DNA of 64,000 nucleotides from Pararge aegeria (lineage: Eukaryota; Arthropoda; Insecta; Lepidoptera; Nymphalidae): the NCBI RefSeq assembly GCF_905163445.1, contig NC_053196.1, positions 13,789,501 to 13,853,500 on the forward strand, given 5' to 3'. The notes under the pieces were generated by a model, which was given only the letters and a program-made list of their open reading frames with translations, did no database searches and had not been told where the DNA came from. Each line of letters starts with the position of its first letter. The first letter of the stretch is position 1. Below are positions 42,541-53,546 of the stretch, piece by piece. Both the position numbers and the translations under genes were made by a program.

Positions 42541-42735
42541 ACTGAAGAAGTTATAAATCACCGTACAGATTTGCCTCATTTATTTATTTATTAGTAATCC
42601 AACAGCGTTAAAATTTATTTTGGTTAAGGGTTTATATTATTACTAAAATAAAACCAAATCTAGATTACATATAAAAACTGTGACAATAAAGCAATAGGTG
42701 CAACATATACAAAACAATCAGTTACGATATTCACA
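42541..42735. other. No gene seen; possible PAL scrap
   Basis: GACTGAAGAAGTTATAAATC then ACCGTACAGATTTGCC at 42540-42576 resembles an arm of PAL. Confidence 0.35.
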
Positions 42736-42737
42736 AC

Positions 42738-42830
42738 AGCATGAATGAGTGTGAGTGGGTGTGAGTGTGCGTGAGTGTGTGCGTGTATTCATAAGTGTGC
42801 AAATGTATGTGCTTGGGTGCGTGTGTATGT
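42738..42830. repeat. (GTGAGT)n / (TG)n tract
   Basis: GTGTGAGTGGGTGTGAGTGT and further TG-rich sequence. Confidence 0.85.
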
Positions 42831-42939
42831 CTTCATTTATGTAGAAGTGCAATCTTAAATGAATGATTTCACATCATTTATAATCTCTCTCTCATTATGA
42901 CAGATTATCGCAAATTGAGCTTAGTATTCGTTGTACAAT

Positions 42940-43160
42940 ATAAATAAATAAAAATACCACGACAATGCACACATCGCCATCTAGCCCCAAAGTAAGCGTA
43001 GCTTGTGTTATGGGTACTAAGATGACTGTGAATATTTTTATGAATAATATACATAAATACTTAAATGTTCATAACACAAAAAAATTCCATTAGTGGGAAT
43101 CGAACCCACGGCCTTGGACTCAGAAAGCAGGTTCGCTGCCTACTGCGCCAGTCGGCCGTA
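42940..43160 (-). mobile_element. SINE-A, full length
   Basis: Minus strand head TACGGCCGACTGGCGCAGTA, box B GTGGGTTCGATTCCCACTAA. The middle is shortened (CAGTGTCTGGGTGTTTAT lost). Its head is the left end of duplicated segment copy 2. Confidence 0.9.
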
Positions 43161-43567
43161 CAATGTACATGTAGGTATATGGATAAATAATTCAAATCAA
43201 GAGAGAAAAATAACTTGGTTACTTTGATATAATTCGCAAATACAGTCGTTTTATAGCCGCAATCATCTTTGTACTCCAGCGGGTGTTAACGTCACGTCAT
43301 ATCACGTCATCGTAAGCACGTGTCATAAAATTTCATTCCGCCAAATCGTGAATGGTGTCTTTTACTTTGGCGTAACGTGTTAATTTTATTTACATTTAGA
43401 TACGAAATATATTTCGTTGGTTTTCCTTTGTCTGCCTAACAATTTTTTTTAAGTATACCTTACTACGACAATACACACAACGCCATCATGACGGATGAAT
43501 ATTTATATTAATGATATACTTACAAATAAACACCCAGATACTGAAAAGCGTTAATGTTCATCACACA
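43117..43567 (+). repeat. Duplicated segment, copy 2
   Basis: Same content as 39670-40131. Here both flanking SINE-A copies extend past the duplicated part, so this is the more likely source copy. Confidence 0.9.
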
Positions 43568-43639
43568 AACATCTTCCAGTTGTGGGAATAGAACCCACGG
43601 CCTTGGACTCAGAAATCAGGGTCGCATGCCACTGCGCTG
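43460..43639 (-). mobile_element. SINE-A, internally deleted
   Basis: ACTACGACAATACACACAAC then GCCATCATGACGGATGAATA: the GCCCCAAAGTAAGCGTAGCT block is deleted. Box B CGTGGGTTCTATTCCCACAA and part of the head are retained. Confidence 0.85.
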
Positions 43640-43720
43640 TTATAAAAATTCAATTTCGCATTAAATTTAAGTGTTTTGCTTCACGCGTTTATTGTGAAGT
43701 CTAACAATCCGCTCTTGGTT

Positions 43721-43806
43721 AACGTGTTGGACTACGGCCTAAACTTTTCTCATTGCGAGAACTGTGCTGAGCAGAAGCAGCTAACTGGTTGATACTGATG
43801 ATGATG
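43721..43806 (+). mobile_element. SINE-B, 3' end only
   Basis: GTTGGACTACGGCCTAAAC, TTTCTCATTGCGAGAACTGT, GGTTGATACTGATGATGATG. Confidence 0.65.
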
Positions 43807-43870
43807 AATACATATTTCACAAACATACCAGCTTATATACATACCAATTAAATTTCTATTATTTCTGTGA

Positions 43871-44190
43871 AATTTAACATCTTAATATATATAAATCTCC
43901 TGTCACGATGTTTGTCCGCGATGGACTCCTAAACTGCTTAACCGATTTTAAATTAAATTGGCACACCGTGAGCAGTCTGGACCAACTTAAGAGATAGCAT
44001 AGCTTAGATCTTTAATTATAGTCGCAATTTCATTTTATTGCAAATTATTTGTCTATAATTAATTGACAGTCACATGTTATATATATATATATACTACTAT
44101 GGCTATGATATAATATGAGGATTAGCGATACTGAATACATTAAAAACAAAATCAAACGCAGACGAAGTCGCGGGCAACAGCTAGTAACGT
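43871..44190 (-). repeat. Family D-like repeat, about 320 bp
   Basis: Left end ATATATATAAATCTCCTGTC, ACGATGTTTGTCCGCGATGG, ACTCCTAAACTGCTTAACCG. Right end ACGCAGACGAAGTCGCGGGC and AACAGCTAGTAAC. Both ends are present, so this is close to a complete unit of this sub-type. Confidence 0.7.
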
Positions 44191-44889
44191 ATAAATCTCG
44201 AGTATCACATTAGCGAAATGATAAACTCAAAAGGTTATTTAGACAGGCCCTGAAATTGCAGTATACGATGCTAAGGTAATTTTGTTGTCACGAGGTTGAA
44301 CCAATTTCATTTTGCAATTAAGTAAAACTGTTTCAAAAGATAGGTTACTAACCTAAACCAGAAATTTCAGTTGTTTATCTGACAAATGTCTTAAAAGTTT
44401 TTCTAAAATTTAACCTTCTTAGTCCCATTCGTGTTAAGCTCGGAATCTTTTTTCATTGAACAGAAATTTTTGAAACTTTCGCCTCAGTTATCTTATCTTC
44501 TAACTAACTATGTACCTCAGTTTTACCTGCGTTAACTATATTTAGTAGAATGAATATCGTAGATTCATTATACCTGTCATAGTCCGCCGGTAAATATATT
44601 TGTCTGTTTCCTATGTTTAGCTTAAGCACTGTACTTTATGACATTTGGGTACAAAAACAACACATTGGATACTATTAATTACATTTACTTTTTTGCACTA
44701 AAATAACTGGTTTTCTAAGTAAACTCCGGATATTCGTTTTGAAACAATATGGATTCATTTATTTGGTCAGGCAGTACGGAACTTCGTTATTATTACGATC
44801 TCAGCACTTGAAATGGTTTTGGTTAAGATGACTCTTTATACATTGAAATAAAGAAAGAAAGTAAACTATATTACATATCAAGAACAGAG
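44191..44889. other. No gene seen
   Basis: About 700 bp, unassigned. Confidence 0.5.
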
Positions 44890-44995
44890 AAATACATATA
44901 ACAACAACTTAAAACGACTTCATTAAACTACTAGTACAATTTGCGGCCTTATCGCTCAAAAGCGATCTGTGCCAGGCAACCAAACTGCAGAGGGT
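44890..44995 (-). mobile_element. LINE-H 3' end, truncated
   Basis: GCGGCCTTATCGCTCAAAAG then CGATCTGTGCCAGGCAACC, preceded by the AT-rich UTR with ACATATAACAACAAC. Confidence 0.7.
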
Positions 44996-45039
44996 AAATA
45001 AGTAATAACAAATACAACGTATTAAAAACATACACTTTT

Positions 45040-45262
45040 AGCTTTTCACAAATTTAATACAAACATGCCCCGGATATACGGAAAATATGTTATACTTAGT
45101 ACAGACCCGACCGACGTCGTCCTGCCCATTAAAGCAGCGCCAGCGCCAGCGCCATCCAGGTACACATTGAAAAGTAAACCCAAAGTTGCATCAAAATTGT
45201 TCCAGCTGTTTGTGAGGAGTTCGGGAACAAACACAAGAAGAACTACGTAGGTTTTCGCCGTT
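45040..45262 (-). repeat. Family D-like repeat with (GCGCCA)n
   Basis: Minus strand: CCCGAACTCCTCACAAACAG then TGGAACAATTTTGATGCAAC, TGTACCTGGATGGCGCTGGC, ATGGGCAGGACGACGTCGGT then CGGGTCTG. The ..GG.ACGATTTTGATG.AAC.. phrase and GTCGG.CGGGTC end are typical of intronic repeats of this kind. An open 61-77 codon frame on each strand is incidental. A coding exon is possible but unsupported. Confidence 0.45.
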
Positions 45263-46185
45263 TCAAGTATTTTTCTCATCGTTTAAAGTCTTCCCCAAAT
45301 ATTTCAAAATAAAACTTTATGAGACTAACGAACATCATGTCGTTTTTATAAATACAGATTAATATTAAACCAGCATAAACATTTATTTAAAGTGTCACCA
45401 ATTTGTTATGAAAATTTATTTTAACATGTTGAATTTTATGGAGGCTTCTCCGCAGAGTGACCACTAAGTTAAAATTGTACAACTAAAATCAAATTTACAC
45501 ACTTAACGCTTAATTTCAAAAGCAATATTTATAATTCACGATATTAATAGGATTTCGAAATAATTTTATTTTTTATTCGTTTTCACATTTGGGTAGATCA
45601 GTTTTTCAAGCTCTAAATATGAAACAAAAAAGCATTTTTCAAGGGTAGTTTTTTCGGGGCTTATAAGTATCCTATATCAGTTTCCAGAATGAAACAAGCT
45701 ACAAGCTAATTTAAAAAAAAATAATGGAACTCGATGGTTTTAAATGGAGAACAATTTAAAAGCTAGACTGTAACCTTCGCCTAAAAGTATTTCAGTATGC
45801 CTACATACTCTGAATCTCAACACATACGCTCAATCTGTCTGTGTTCAAATATGCTTATTTCAGTGTTATTTACAAACATCTTTAAAACGTTCATACTACG
45901 GATAATAAATACATTCTGAAATTGAACAACGAGTGACGTCATCCTTCAGTTTGAGTATCTCGTGAGTATCGCTAGCAATGCTTTTGTTAATATTGTGAAT
46001 ACATAGTATAATTCATAATTTTAGAATGCAGATGTCCAGTGCTGTACATGAATGCCTTTCTGATAGAGCCTCACTATTTCCGTCCTCATTCTTCTTCACA
46101 GATTCAGTTGCTCTCTTGTGATCAATTAAGTGAGTATGCATATAAAATAAACGGCAAACGTTTACGTCCAACTAAATGTCGATTT
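45263..46185. other. 0.9 kb with no gene seen
   Basis: Nothing recognised on either strand. Confidence 0.5.
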
Positions 46186-46595
46186 AAGGGAGATATAAGG
46201 CAAAGGTGACTGACTGACTGACTAACTGATCTATCAACGCACAGCTCTAACCACTTGACGGATCGGGCTGAAATTTTGCACACAGATAGATATTACAATG
46301 TAGGCATCCGCTAATGTAGGATTTTTTATTTTTCAAGTTAATTCCAAGAAACTTTGATTTTTGGTTTTCGATTAAAAATAAAGAAATACGTGTTTCACAT
46401 ATTTTAAAAATTCCAACTCCAAAGGCATCAAATAGGGGATGAAAATTTATATGAAAGTTTCTGTTTTTTAAATAATTTAAGTTCATATTTTTCTATTAGC
46501 AGCAAGACATTTTTTTGTAAACTTTTGTAGTTAAAATTTACCGAATCAAAAATTTAACTTAACGTGAGCGAAGCCGCGGGCTAAAGCTAATGTCC
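46186..46595 (-). repeat. Family D-like repeat, about 410 bp
   Basis: Left end contains (GACT)4 and CCACTTGACGGATCGGGCTG then AAATTTTGCAC. Right end AACGTGAGCGAAGCCGCGGG then CTAAAGCTAATG, the head in minus orientation. Confidence 0.65.
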
Positions 46596-46977
46596 TATGT
46601 AACATAAACACGTCCTAAAATAATTTATTTAGCTGGATGACATATAATCATACCTACATTTTCAATAATATTATAAAAACACTTGAAACATTAGATAATA
46701 TCGTACCTATTCGTATCTGAAGAATATTTCAAAGTTACCAAACGAAACTTTCCCCTTACAAGTATGTAACTTTACTTAGGATGTCGATTGTTTTAGAAGT
46801 CCTTTGGTGACCAAAATAAACAGCAATATTTTACTCTTTGTTTAAGGTCTCTTGGCCCGGTTCGAATCAAGTGTTATTGAAGAGCAAGAGGTATAATATT
46901 TTGCTAGAGATATCATCATACACATCATCGATGTATATACTCAGTAATGGATGATAATATAAGGGACAATCGAAATC
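46596..46977. other. No gene seen
   Basis: Unassigned. Confidence 0.5.
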
Positions 46978-47125
46978 GAATACACTTTATTATACACCAA
47001 TACAAAGCAATAAATGAAAACACAAAAACAAACACAATTGAAATAAAGAAAGAAAAGCGGCCCTATAAACAATAGGAACAACAATAGGCGGCCTTATCGC
47101 TTATCTACCAGGCAACCTACCAAAG
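46978..47125 (-). mobile_element. LINE-H 3' end, truncated
   Basis: TACACTTTATTATACACCAA (polyadenylation side), AACAATAGGCGGCCTTATCG, CTTATCTACCAGGCAACC. The second hairpin arm is partly deleted. Confidence 0.65.
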
Positions 47126-47819
47126 AACATGAAGTTAGGAAGGTTTAGGATGTACACAAAATAGTACTTAAATAATAAAAATAAGTTACAAAAATAAATA
47201 AATAAAATAAAATATACTTACTTCATATACGTACACATATAATATATTAAAAAGAAGAATGGGTATATAAAATATTTACAATACTACACTAAGTTTGTTG
47301 ATGTTTGTTGTGTTGTTTCAGAAACCTTTATAGAGGATATATATTATGGGTGCAGATACAGCCTTGTATGCAACTGTTGATAATCAGGTATAAAAACACT
47401 CACACTTAGGTACATGTGATAACAATGATATAATAAATAAATCCACCCAAACCATTGTAATAAAACAGTTGCATAAATAACTATTAAATTGTATAGACAT
47501 CTCTTAAAAACCCCATTAAGCAATACCTATTATTATTATTAATTTATTGCCAAACTGGATAGCTTTTCTGGTAAATGCCACTAGTTTACTGTTCGCACGA
47601 CGTGCTGTCAAGAGAATTTGCGTTTTATTGGTAAATACCGATCCGACCGATATAATGTTATTGAGTGCGTTGATATATCAATTACTCAGATAGATCGGAA
47701 TGACTGGTGCATTGGTGAGTTCCGTGGTCTAATGAGTGGGTGGTCCCAGATTAATAGTGGTCCCGGTGTAATGCAAGAGCAATTTTTAATTTCAGAAAGT
47801 TCATACAAAAATATATGAA
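47126..47819. other. No gene seen
   Basis: AT-rich. 47600-47819 may be the body of the repeat whose end is listed next. Confidence 0.45.
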
Positions 47820-47870
47820 CAACTGAATTGATAACCCCCCTCCTTTTTGAAGTCGGTTTAAAAATACACT
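47820..47870 (+). repeat. CCCCTCCTTTTTGAAGTCGG repeat end
   Basis: CCCCCCTCCTTTTTGAAGTC then GGTTTAAAAA; see also 3876 and 31685. Confidence 0.5.
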
Positions 47871-47882
47871 AACTAAATAGTA

Positions 47883-48050
47883 ACGAAAATTAAGCTTATG
47901 TCACCATAAGCTTAATTTTCGTAAATTTATAATTTCTTCAATCCTTATACTCCACACCAAACAGATCTTCGGCAATGTACCCTCTACGCACGTTTCGCTC
48001 CGAAACCGGAGCATCCTCAGTTGACTTTATAATTAATAAATGTTAAGTGA
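47883..48050. mobile_element. PAL element, rearranged, with an 18-bp perfect stem
   Basis: Opens with ACGAAAATTAAGCTTATG, TCAC, and the exact complement (47883-47922). It then continues as one arm: TTATAATTTCTTCAATCCTT, CACACCAAACAGATCTTCGG, CGTTTCGCTCCGAAACCGGA, GTTGACTTTATAATTAATAA. The second arm is absent. Confidence 0.75.
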
Positions 48051-48282
48051 CTAAATAGTTGAAAAAATCTGAAATTCGCAAAGTAGCTTCCTTGTACAAA
48101 TCGCCAAAAAAAGTACCCGCTTAACAGAACAAAAAACCGTAACATCATCAATCTTCGGCAAGCGAGCTGTGCATAAACAATGAACGCTTTAAGAATATTC
48201 AATGACATTAACTGATTAATTAAAGAGCCCATTTGGATATTACAGGATTTTCACGGGATTTACAAAAATAATAATTTCATCA

Positions 48283-48625
48283 TTAGCCTATAACAGTCCA
48301 CCGCTGGACCTCTTCCAACGGGAGAGTTTGCGAATAATTACCACGCTGGGCAGACGGTTGTAGTAGCCCGAAGGACGCTGCTTTGGGCTACTACCAATAA
48401 AGTCCGCAGCTGAACTAAAGGCCTCTTCCAACGCGAGGGTTTACCAATAATCAGCACGCTGGGCAGACGGTTGTAGTAGCCCGAAGGATGCTGCTTTGGG
48501 CTACTACCAATACAGTCCACAGCTGGACTAATGGCCTCTTCCAACGGGAGAGTTTGCGAATAATTACCACGCTGGGCAGACGGTTGTAATAGCCCGAAGG
48601 ACGCTGCTTTGGGCTACTACAACCG
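48283..48625 (-). repeat. Three tandem 106-113 bp units of family J
   Basis: Units begin at 48294, 48400 and 48513. Each holds CAGTCCAC.GCTGGAC, CTCTTCCAACGGGAG, CACGCTGGGCAGACGGTTGT and a hairpin of GTAGTAGCCCGAAG with CTTTGGGCTACTAC around GACGCTG. The first unit starts with CATCATTAGCCTATAACAGT, the inverse of the family J end at 61175-61200. Confidence 0.9.
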
Positions 48626-49107
48626 TTTGCTTTTTGGTTTGATTTCTAGGGCGGATTTTATGTTATAGTTTTCTTGCAGACTTTCATTATTTTAATTAAC
48701 TTTTCGAACAAGTGGTAACCTCGGTATTGATAAACAGGACTTCCTAAGACCACAGTGATACTAATTACAGGAAAATATTGAAGCCGGTAAATAAGATCAT
48801 CCGATAAGAAGAATAACCTTAAAGGTAATGGCCATACAGCAACTTTACGCTAGCGGTAATAGATTGGTATTTAGAATCAAAATAGAGGGTAGATGGTACT
48901 CTACTCTACTTTTCCCACAATTGTATTCGAAAGAGGGGAAGAGGACAACGAAGTCTGATATTCATGGTAAATTCATAATTTCATCATGATTACTGAAGCC
49001 ACGCAAAGCCAGGAAAGCTTCATCAGACAAAATATAATTGTTTAACAACGTGTCATAATAATCTGATCCATGCACGTGGTGATTCAAGAGCCGGCGTGTA
49101 TTTTGGT
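48626..49107. other. No gene seen
   Basis: Unassigned. Confidence 0.5.
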
Positions 49108-49280
49108 AGTAGTAGAGCTTTTTGTGACAGAGCTCGACCGGGGAAGTGCTACCACCATGCTTATTTCTGCCGCTCAGCAGCATTGTCGCAATGCTGCTAA
49201 GCGGCAGGCTTAGTCTGAAGGGCGTGGTTGCTGGTGTACTTCATGCACATGAGGTTTAATATCTACGCCTCAAGTCTATA
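49108..49280 (+). mobile_element. Element G, 5' half
   Basis: GGTAGTAGTAGAGCTTTTTG, TGACAGAGCTCGACCGGGGA, GTGCTACCACCATGCTTATT, TCTGAAGGGCGTGGTTGCTG, ACATGAGGTTTAATATCTAC, GCCTCAAGTC, then A run. The least mutated 5' end of G. Confidence 0.85.
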
Positions 49281-49289
49281 AACAAAAAA

Positions 49290-50117
49290 AAATGATTATT
49301 AAGCTATACTACGACAATTCACACATCGCCATCTAGCCCCAAAGTAAGCGTAGCTTGTGTTATTGGTAAGTACCAAGATGACTGATGAATATTTTTATTA
49401 ATAATATACATATAAACACCCAGACACTGGAAAATATTCAAAAAAAAAGTTAAGTGATTATTAAGTTATACTACGACAATTCACACATCGCCATCTAGCC
49501 CCAAAGTAAGCGTAGCTTGTGTTATTGGTACTTAGATGACTGATGAATATTTTTATTAATAATATACATATAAACACCCAGACACTGGAAAATATTCAAA
49601 AAAAAAGTTAAGTGGTTATTAAGTTATACTACGACAATTCACACATCGCCATCTAGCCCCAAAGTAAGCGTAGCTTGTGTTATTGGTAAGTACCAAGATG
49701 ACTGATGAATATTTTTATTAATAATATACATATAAACACCCAGACACTGGAAAATACTCAAAAAAAAAGTTAAGTGATTATTAAGTTATACTACGACAAT
49801 TCACACATCGCCATCTAGCCCCAAAGTAAGCGTAGCTTGTGTTATTGGTACTTAGATGACTGATGAATATTTTTATTAATAATATACATATAAACACCCA
49901 GACACTGGAAAATATTCAAAAAAAAAGTTAAGTGGTTATTAAGTTATACTACGACAATTCACACATCGCCATCTAGCCCCAAAGTAAGCGTAGCTTGTGT
50001 TATTGGATGACTGATGAATATTTTTATTAATAATATACATATAAACACCCAGACACTGGAAAATATTCATGTTCATCACACGAGCATTTTCCAGTCGTGG
50101 GAATCGAACCCAAGTTA
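49290..50117 (-). repeat. SINE-A-derived tandem array with 162/158-bp alternation
   Basis: The phrase ACTACGACAATTCACACATC starts at 49308, 49470, 49628, 49790 and 49948, giving steps of 162, 158, 162 and 158. The longer units contain GGTAAGTACCAAGATGAC, the shorter GGTACTTAGATGAC. Each unit is the SINE-A 3' half plus a linker ATTCAAAAAAAAAGTTAAGT. The last unit has an extra deletion (TTATTGGATGACTG) and runs on into a SINE-A box B (TCGTGGGAATCGAACCCAAG). Confidence 0.95.
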
Positions 50118-50938
50118 AACTATTATGATACATAAATATATAACACTATTATTATAACAGCTTCTTTATTTCCATAACAAACATCAATTATTAATACATT
50201 AGAAGTGCATGCATAAAAAAGATATTTATATATGTTATATTAAATTCTTAGTAATAAATAAATTAAAAGTTTTCAATTCTTAAAATACATAATCATGTTT
50301 CATTATGGACTCCCATACCCGAATGGATACGGGTGAAGGCCTCCTCCATTTTTCCCCACGACTATCTGTCTGCCTTTTGTTTAATTAACAAAAATTCACT
50401 GTCTTTTCTTATTATTTCGTCAAGCCAAATAATGGGTTGACAAAATAACACTATTGAAAAAATTGCTAACAGCGTATTTAGGGATACCGCATTGTATTTT
50501 ATGCTATAGTTACTGGCCCAAAAAGTAATTTCAACGAACAGCGCTAACCCTTTTTTAACCTTCAATTAGAAAGTGCTTTCTGAAAATCAAATTGTTAGTG
50601 AAATTTCACGGGCTTATCGCATATTTTGTTATACATCACGGCAATAAATCTCGAAGGTATCTACTTGCTACATGTAGGAATGTTTGGAACACGTGTTCGG
50701 GCTAGGAATGGCTGTTAGAAGTACTCGCATAAATCACGACTCGTAATAATTTATTCGAGTTTCTCAGACAATAGTTTTTTAGAGCCCTTGTTTGTGAAGA
50801 CGGCGCATTTAGGATCGCTTAGTTATAAAAATAAAGGTAAGGTAACTTTAGTAATAAAAATGTGGAGTTTTAGTTTCTATAATATAAAAAATATAAAGAA
50901 AATTAGTTTTAAGATCTCTGTTTGTTTCTCTTTCTCTT
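50118..50938. other. 0.8 kb with no gene seen
   Basis: GGACTCCCATACCCGAATGG then ATACGGG near 50309-50335 is a small GC-rich patch. Nothing else. Confidence 0.5.
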
Positions 50939-51258
50939 CTAGATCGAAGCGGTGATAGCCCAGTGGGCTTGGACTTTACTTTACTTTCGGGGGCCCGAGT
51001 TCGAGTCCCAGCACGCACCTCTAACTTTTATAAGTTATGTGCGTTTTAAGCAATTAAAATATCACTTGTTTTAACGGTGAAGGAAAACATCGTGAGGGAA
51101 CCTGCATAATATTCTCAAAAGTGTGTGGAGTCCACCAATCCGCACTGGGCCAGCGTGGCGGACTACTGCCTTAACCCCTTCTAATTGTGGGAGGAGATCC
51201 ATCTCCTGTAGTGGTCCAGTAAAGGGCTGATCTGATGATGATGATGACTAGAACGAAG
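50939..51258 (+). mobile_element. SINE-B, full length with target-site duplication
   Basis: GAAGCGGTGATAGCCCAGTG head, box B CGAGTTCGAGTCCCAGCACG, GGTGAAGGAAAACATCGTGA, GTGTGGAGTCCACCAATCCG, GGCCAGCGTGGCGGACTACT, (GAT)n. Flanked by CTAGATCGAAG (50939-50949) and CTAGAACGAAG (51248-51258), 10 of 11 identical. Confidence 0.9.
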
Positions 51259-51510
51259 CTAAGAACCTTTATAGTTATAGAGTTTACTTTTAATCTTCGA
51301 TCCAAGGATTTCGGATTAGATTGACTAACTAATAATACTTAATAGACTAAAATAAAAAAATTTGAGGTCAAATGGTGTCGCGGATTAGTATGGCAGCTTA
51401 AAAGTATGAACCTAACATAGGTTTTAAACAAGCAGACACACTTCGCATTTATAATTTTAGTATTCATTTCTCTAAGTTTTTACACACTTCTCAGCGGACA
51501 TTTTTTTGTT

Positions 51511-51776
51511 CACTACAAGTTAGCCCTTGGCCGCAATCACACCTGCTGTAAGTGATGATATAGCCTAAGATGGTACCGGGCGAATCTGTTAGGTGTGTGG
51601 CAGTTATATTAAACCTAAAACTCTAATCGGTTTCTGCGCAACATCGTACCGGAACGCTAGATATTATTTATCGCTTAGCGGCACGTCTTTTTTGGTAGGA
51701 TGGTAGCCACGGCCGAAGCCTTCCACCAGACCAGACTCACAAAACTTAAAACCATCATTGCGCCACAGAGGTAGTC
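51511..51776 (-). mobile_element. SINE-C, head damaged
   Basis: Minus strand: ACTACCTCTGTGGCGCAATG, AGTCTGGTCTGGTGGAAGGC, AGCGTTCCGGTACGATGTTG, GCAGAAACCGATTAGAGTTT, TCATCACTTACAGCAGGTGT. Box B region is deleted. Confidence 0.8.
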
Positions 51777-52193
51777 TTTAGTTGTGATTCACGTTTGTTT
51801 GTTCCGTTTCTGAACTGTGCTTTTGATTCTCAGAAGGGAAGTCATCAAACTTATTAAAAACATTTATATGCTGCCCTAATATGAATCCAAATGTGCTTGG
51901 ATCCAAATGTAATGCAATAGTAGAGTTTACAAGCTTGCTTGAATATGCTTTGTCCGTCTGCCCTCTGGCTATCAGGGTCCAATAACTTCTGAGTAATGGC
52001 AAGTAGTTCGAATTCCTAAAAATTATAGATTTCTTTCGCTCAAAGCAGAAAATATCATTATAAGTTATAAAAGTTTAAATAGTTTTGTACTCTTTTTGAG
52101 ATATTCTTTTCAGCGATTCACCGCAAGCCACAGTATAAGAAATATGTACCGCTTTTTGCTTCAAACATTTCAAAATTTTATATTTATGTAATA
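51777..52193. other. No gene seen
   Basis: A 74-codon minus-strand frame (51778-52002) has no recognised motif. Confidence 0.45.
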
Positions 52194-52527
52194 CTAGCTG
52201 TCCCGGCGAACTTCGTACCGCGCATCATATTTTTTTTGATGAATGTTATTATTTTAATACTTATTATCCTATTCCGGTCTAAGAGGAATCAAAAAAATCA
52301 AATATCATAAAAATTGGTCCAGCCGTTCTTGAGTTATAAATGGTGTAACTGACTTTTTATGACAACTCAGACGGGAACGCTGTCGAACGGGATAAACAGT
52401 ATCCTATGTCCGTCTCCTGGCTCTAAGCTACCCACCTACAAATTTTCAGCCATATCGGTACAGCCGTTCTTGAGTTATAAGTAGTGTAACTAACACGACT
52501 TTCTTTTATATATATAGATATATATTA
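52194..52527 (+). repeat. Family D-like repeat with doubled tail phrase
   Basis: ACTAGCTGTCCCGGCGAACT then TCGTACCGCGC head. Two copies of CAGCCGTTCTTGAGTTATAA (52320 and 52461). AACGGGATAAACAGTATCCT and CCGTCTCCTGGCTCTAAGC between. Ends in TATATATATAGATATATATT. Confidence 0.75.
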
Positions 52528-52848
52528 GAAGCGGTGATAGCGCAGTCGGTGGGAGCTCGACTTAACTTTCCCACCCGAAAATGAAGTCGAGCGAGTTCGA
52601 ATCCCAGCACGTACCTCTCAACTTAAGTTATGTGCGTTAATCAATTAAAATATCACTCGCAACGGTGAATGAAAACATCGTACCGAAACATGCATACCTT
52701 AGAGTTCTCCATAATGTTCTCAAAGGTGTGTGATGTCCACCAATGCGCACTGAGCCAGCGTGGTGGACTACGGCCTTAAACCCTGCTCATTGCGGCAGGA
52801 GACCTGTGTTCTGTAGTGGGCCAATAATGGTTTGATACGATGATTATG
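52528..52848 (+). mobile_element. SINE-B, full length
   Basis: GAAGCGGTGATAGCGCAGTC, CGAGTTCGAATCCCAGCACG, TATCACTCGCAACGGTGAAT, GTTCTCAAAGGTGTGTGATG, GCCAGCGTGGTGGACTACGG, CATTGCGGCAGGAGACC. It sits directly against the family D repeat's TATATA end, a likely insertion target. Confidence 0.9.
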
Positions 52849-53204
52849 AATATACATGTTATTATAATAACAAAAGTCCGTGGAATAATATACGTAACAT
52901 TTTTATACGACATACAAAAGGCGAACACCAATTAACAGATTGTCGCGCGCCAAAGTATCCACTCGGGATGCCGTGAGTGTTGTCAAGTTGTAAAATCTGT
53001 GTCGAGCACTTCGGTGGAAAACTGTGCATTCAGATTGTGACGTAGCTTTCAGAAGTTCAAAGTAGCTCCAGGAAAAGCTTCAATAACTACTGGTTTTCGT
53101 GCAACAAACACGCAAGTGATAAATTATCGATATGAAATAATAGTAGTAGTTACAGTTTCGGCCACCTTTCTAACTTTTCGAAGTTATATATTTATTTAAA
53201 CAAC
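52849..53204. other. No gene seen
   Basis: Slightly GC-richer around 52930-53010; unassigned. Confidence 0.5.
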
Positions 53205-53350
53205 TTAGTTGCATAATATAGGAAACACACACAGGACACTTACTTAATCATAATTATGTGCAAAAGGCGGCCTTATCACTAAAAGTGATCTCTTCCATGC
53301 TACCTTAACTAATGGAATAAGGCAATGCGTGACGGGAAATCGCTATTCTA
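53205..53350 (-). mobile_element. LINE-H 3' end, sub-type with GACGGGAAATCGC
   Basis: AACACACACAGGACACTTAC, AAAAGGCGGCCTTATCACTA, AAAGTGATCTCTTCCATGCT, AATAAGGCAATGCGTGACGG then GAAATCGCTATTC. Nearly the same sequence recurs at 62620-62772. Confidence 0.8.
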
Positions 53351-53546
53351 CACAGATTTACACACTAAAAAAATACATAAATAATTGAATTAAATAATAT
53401 ATGTAAATATAAATATTTATATACAATAATAAATACACATACATACACATATAGTATTAACATGTTTATAGTGACAAATAGTGCCTCCTTACACGACTTT
53501 TAAAAATCGCAGAAGGCTTAGAGCGTCGAATGTCATCAGGGTGTGC

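Noticed and set aside
45065..45250. Possible coding exon MPRIYGKYVILSTDPTDVV...
   Set aside because: The reverse strand reads as a typical intronic repeat phrase with a GGTCGGGTC end; no splice sites stand out.
49290..50117. CRISPR-like regular spacing
   Set aside because: The units are about 160 bp of continuous repeat without unique spacers, in a eukaryotic sequence.
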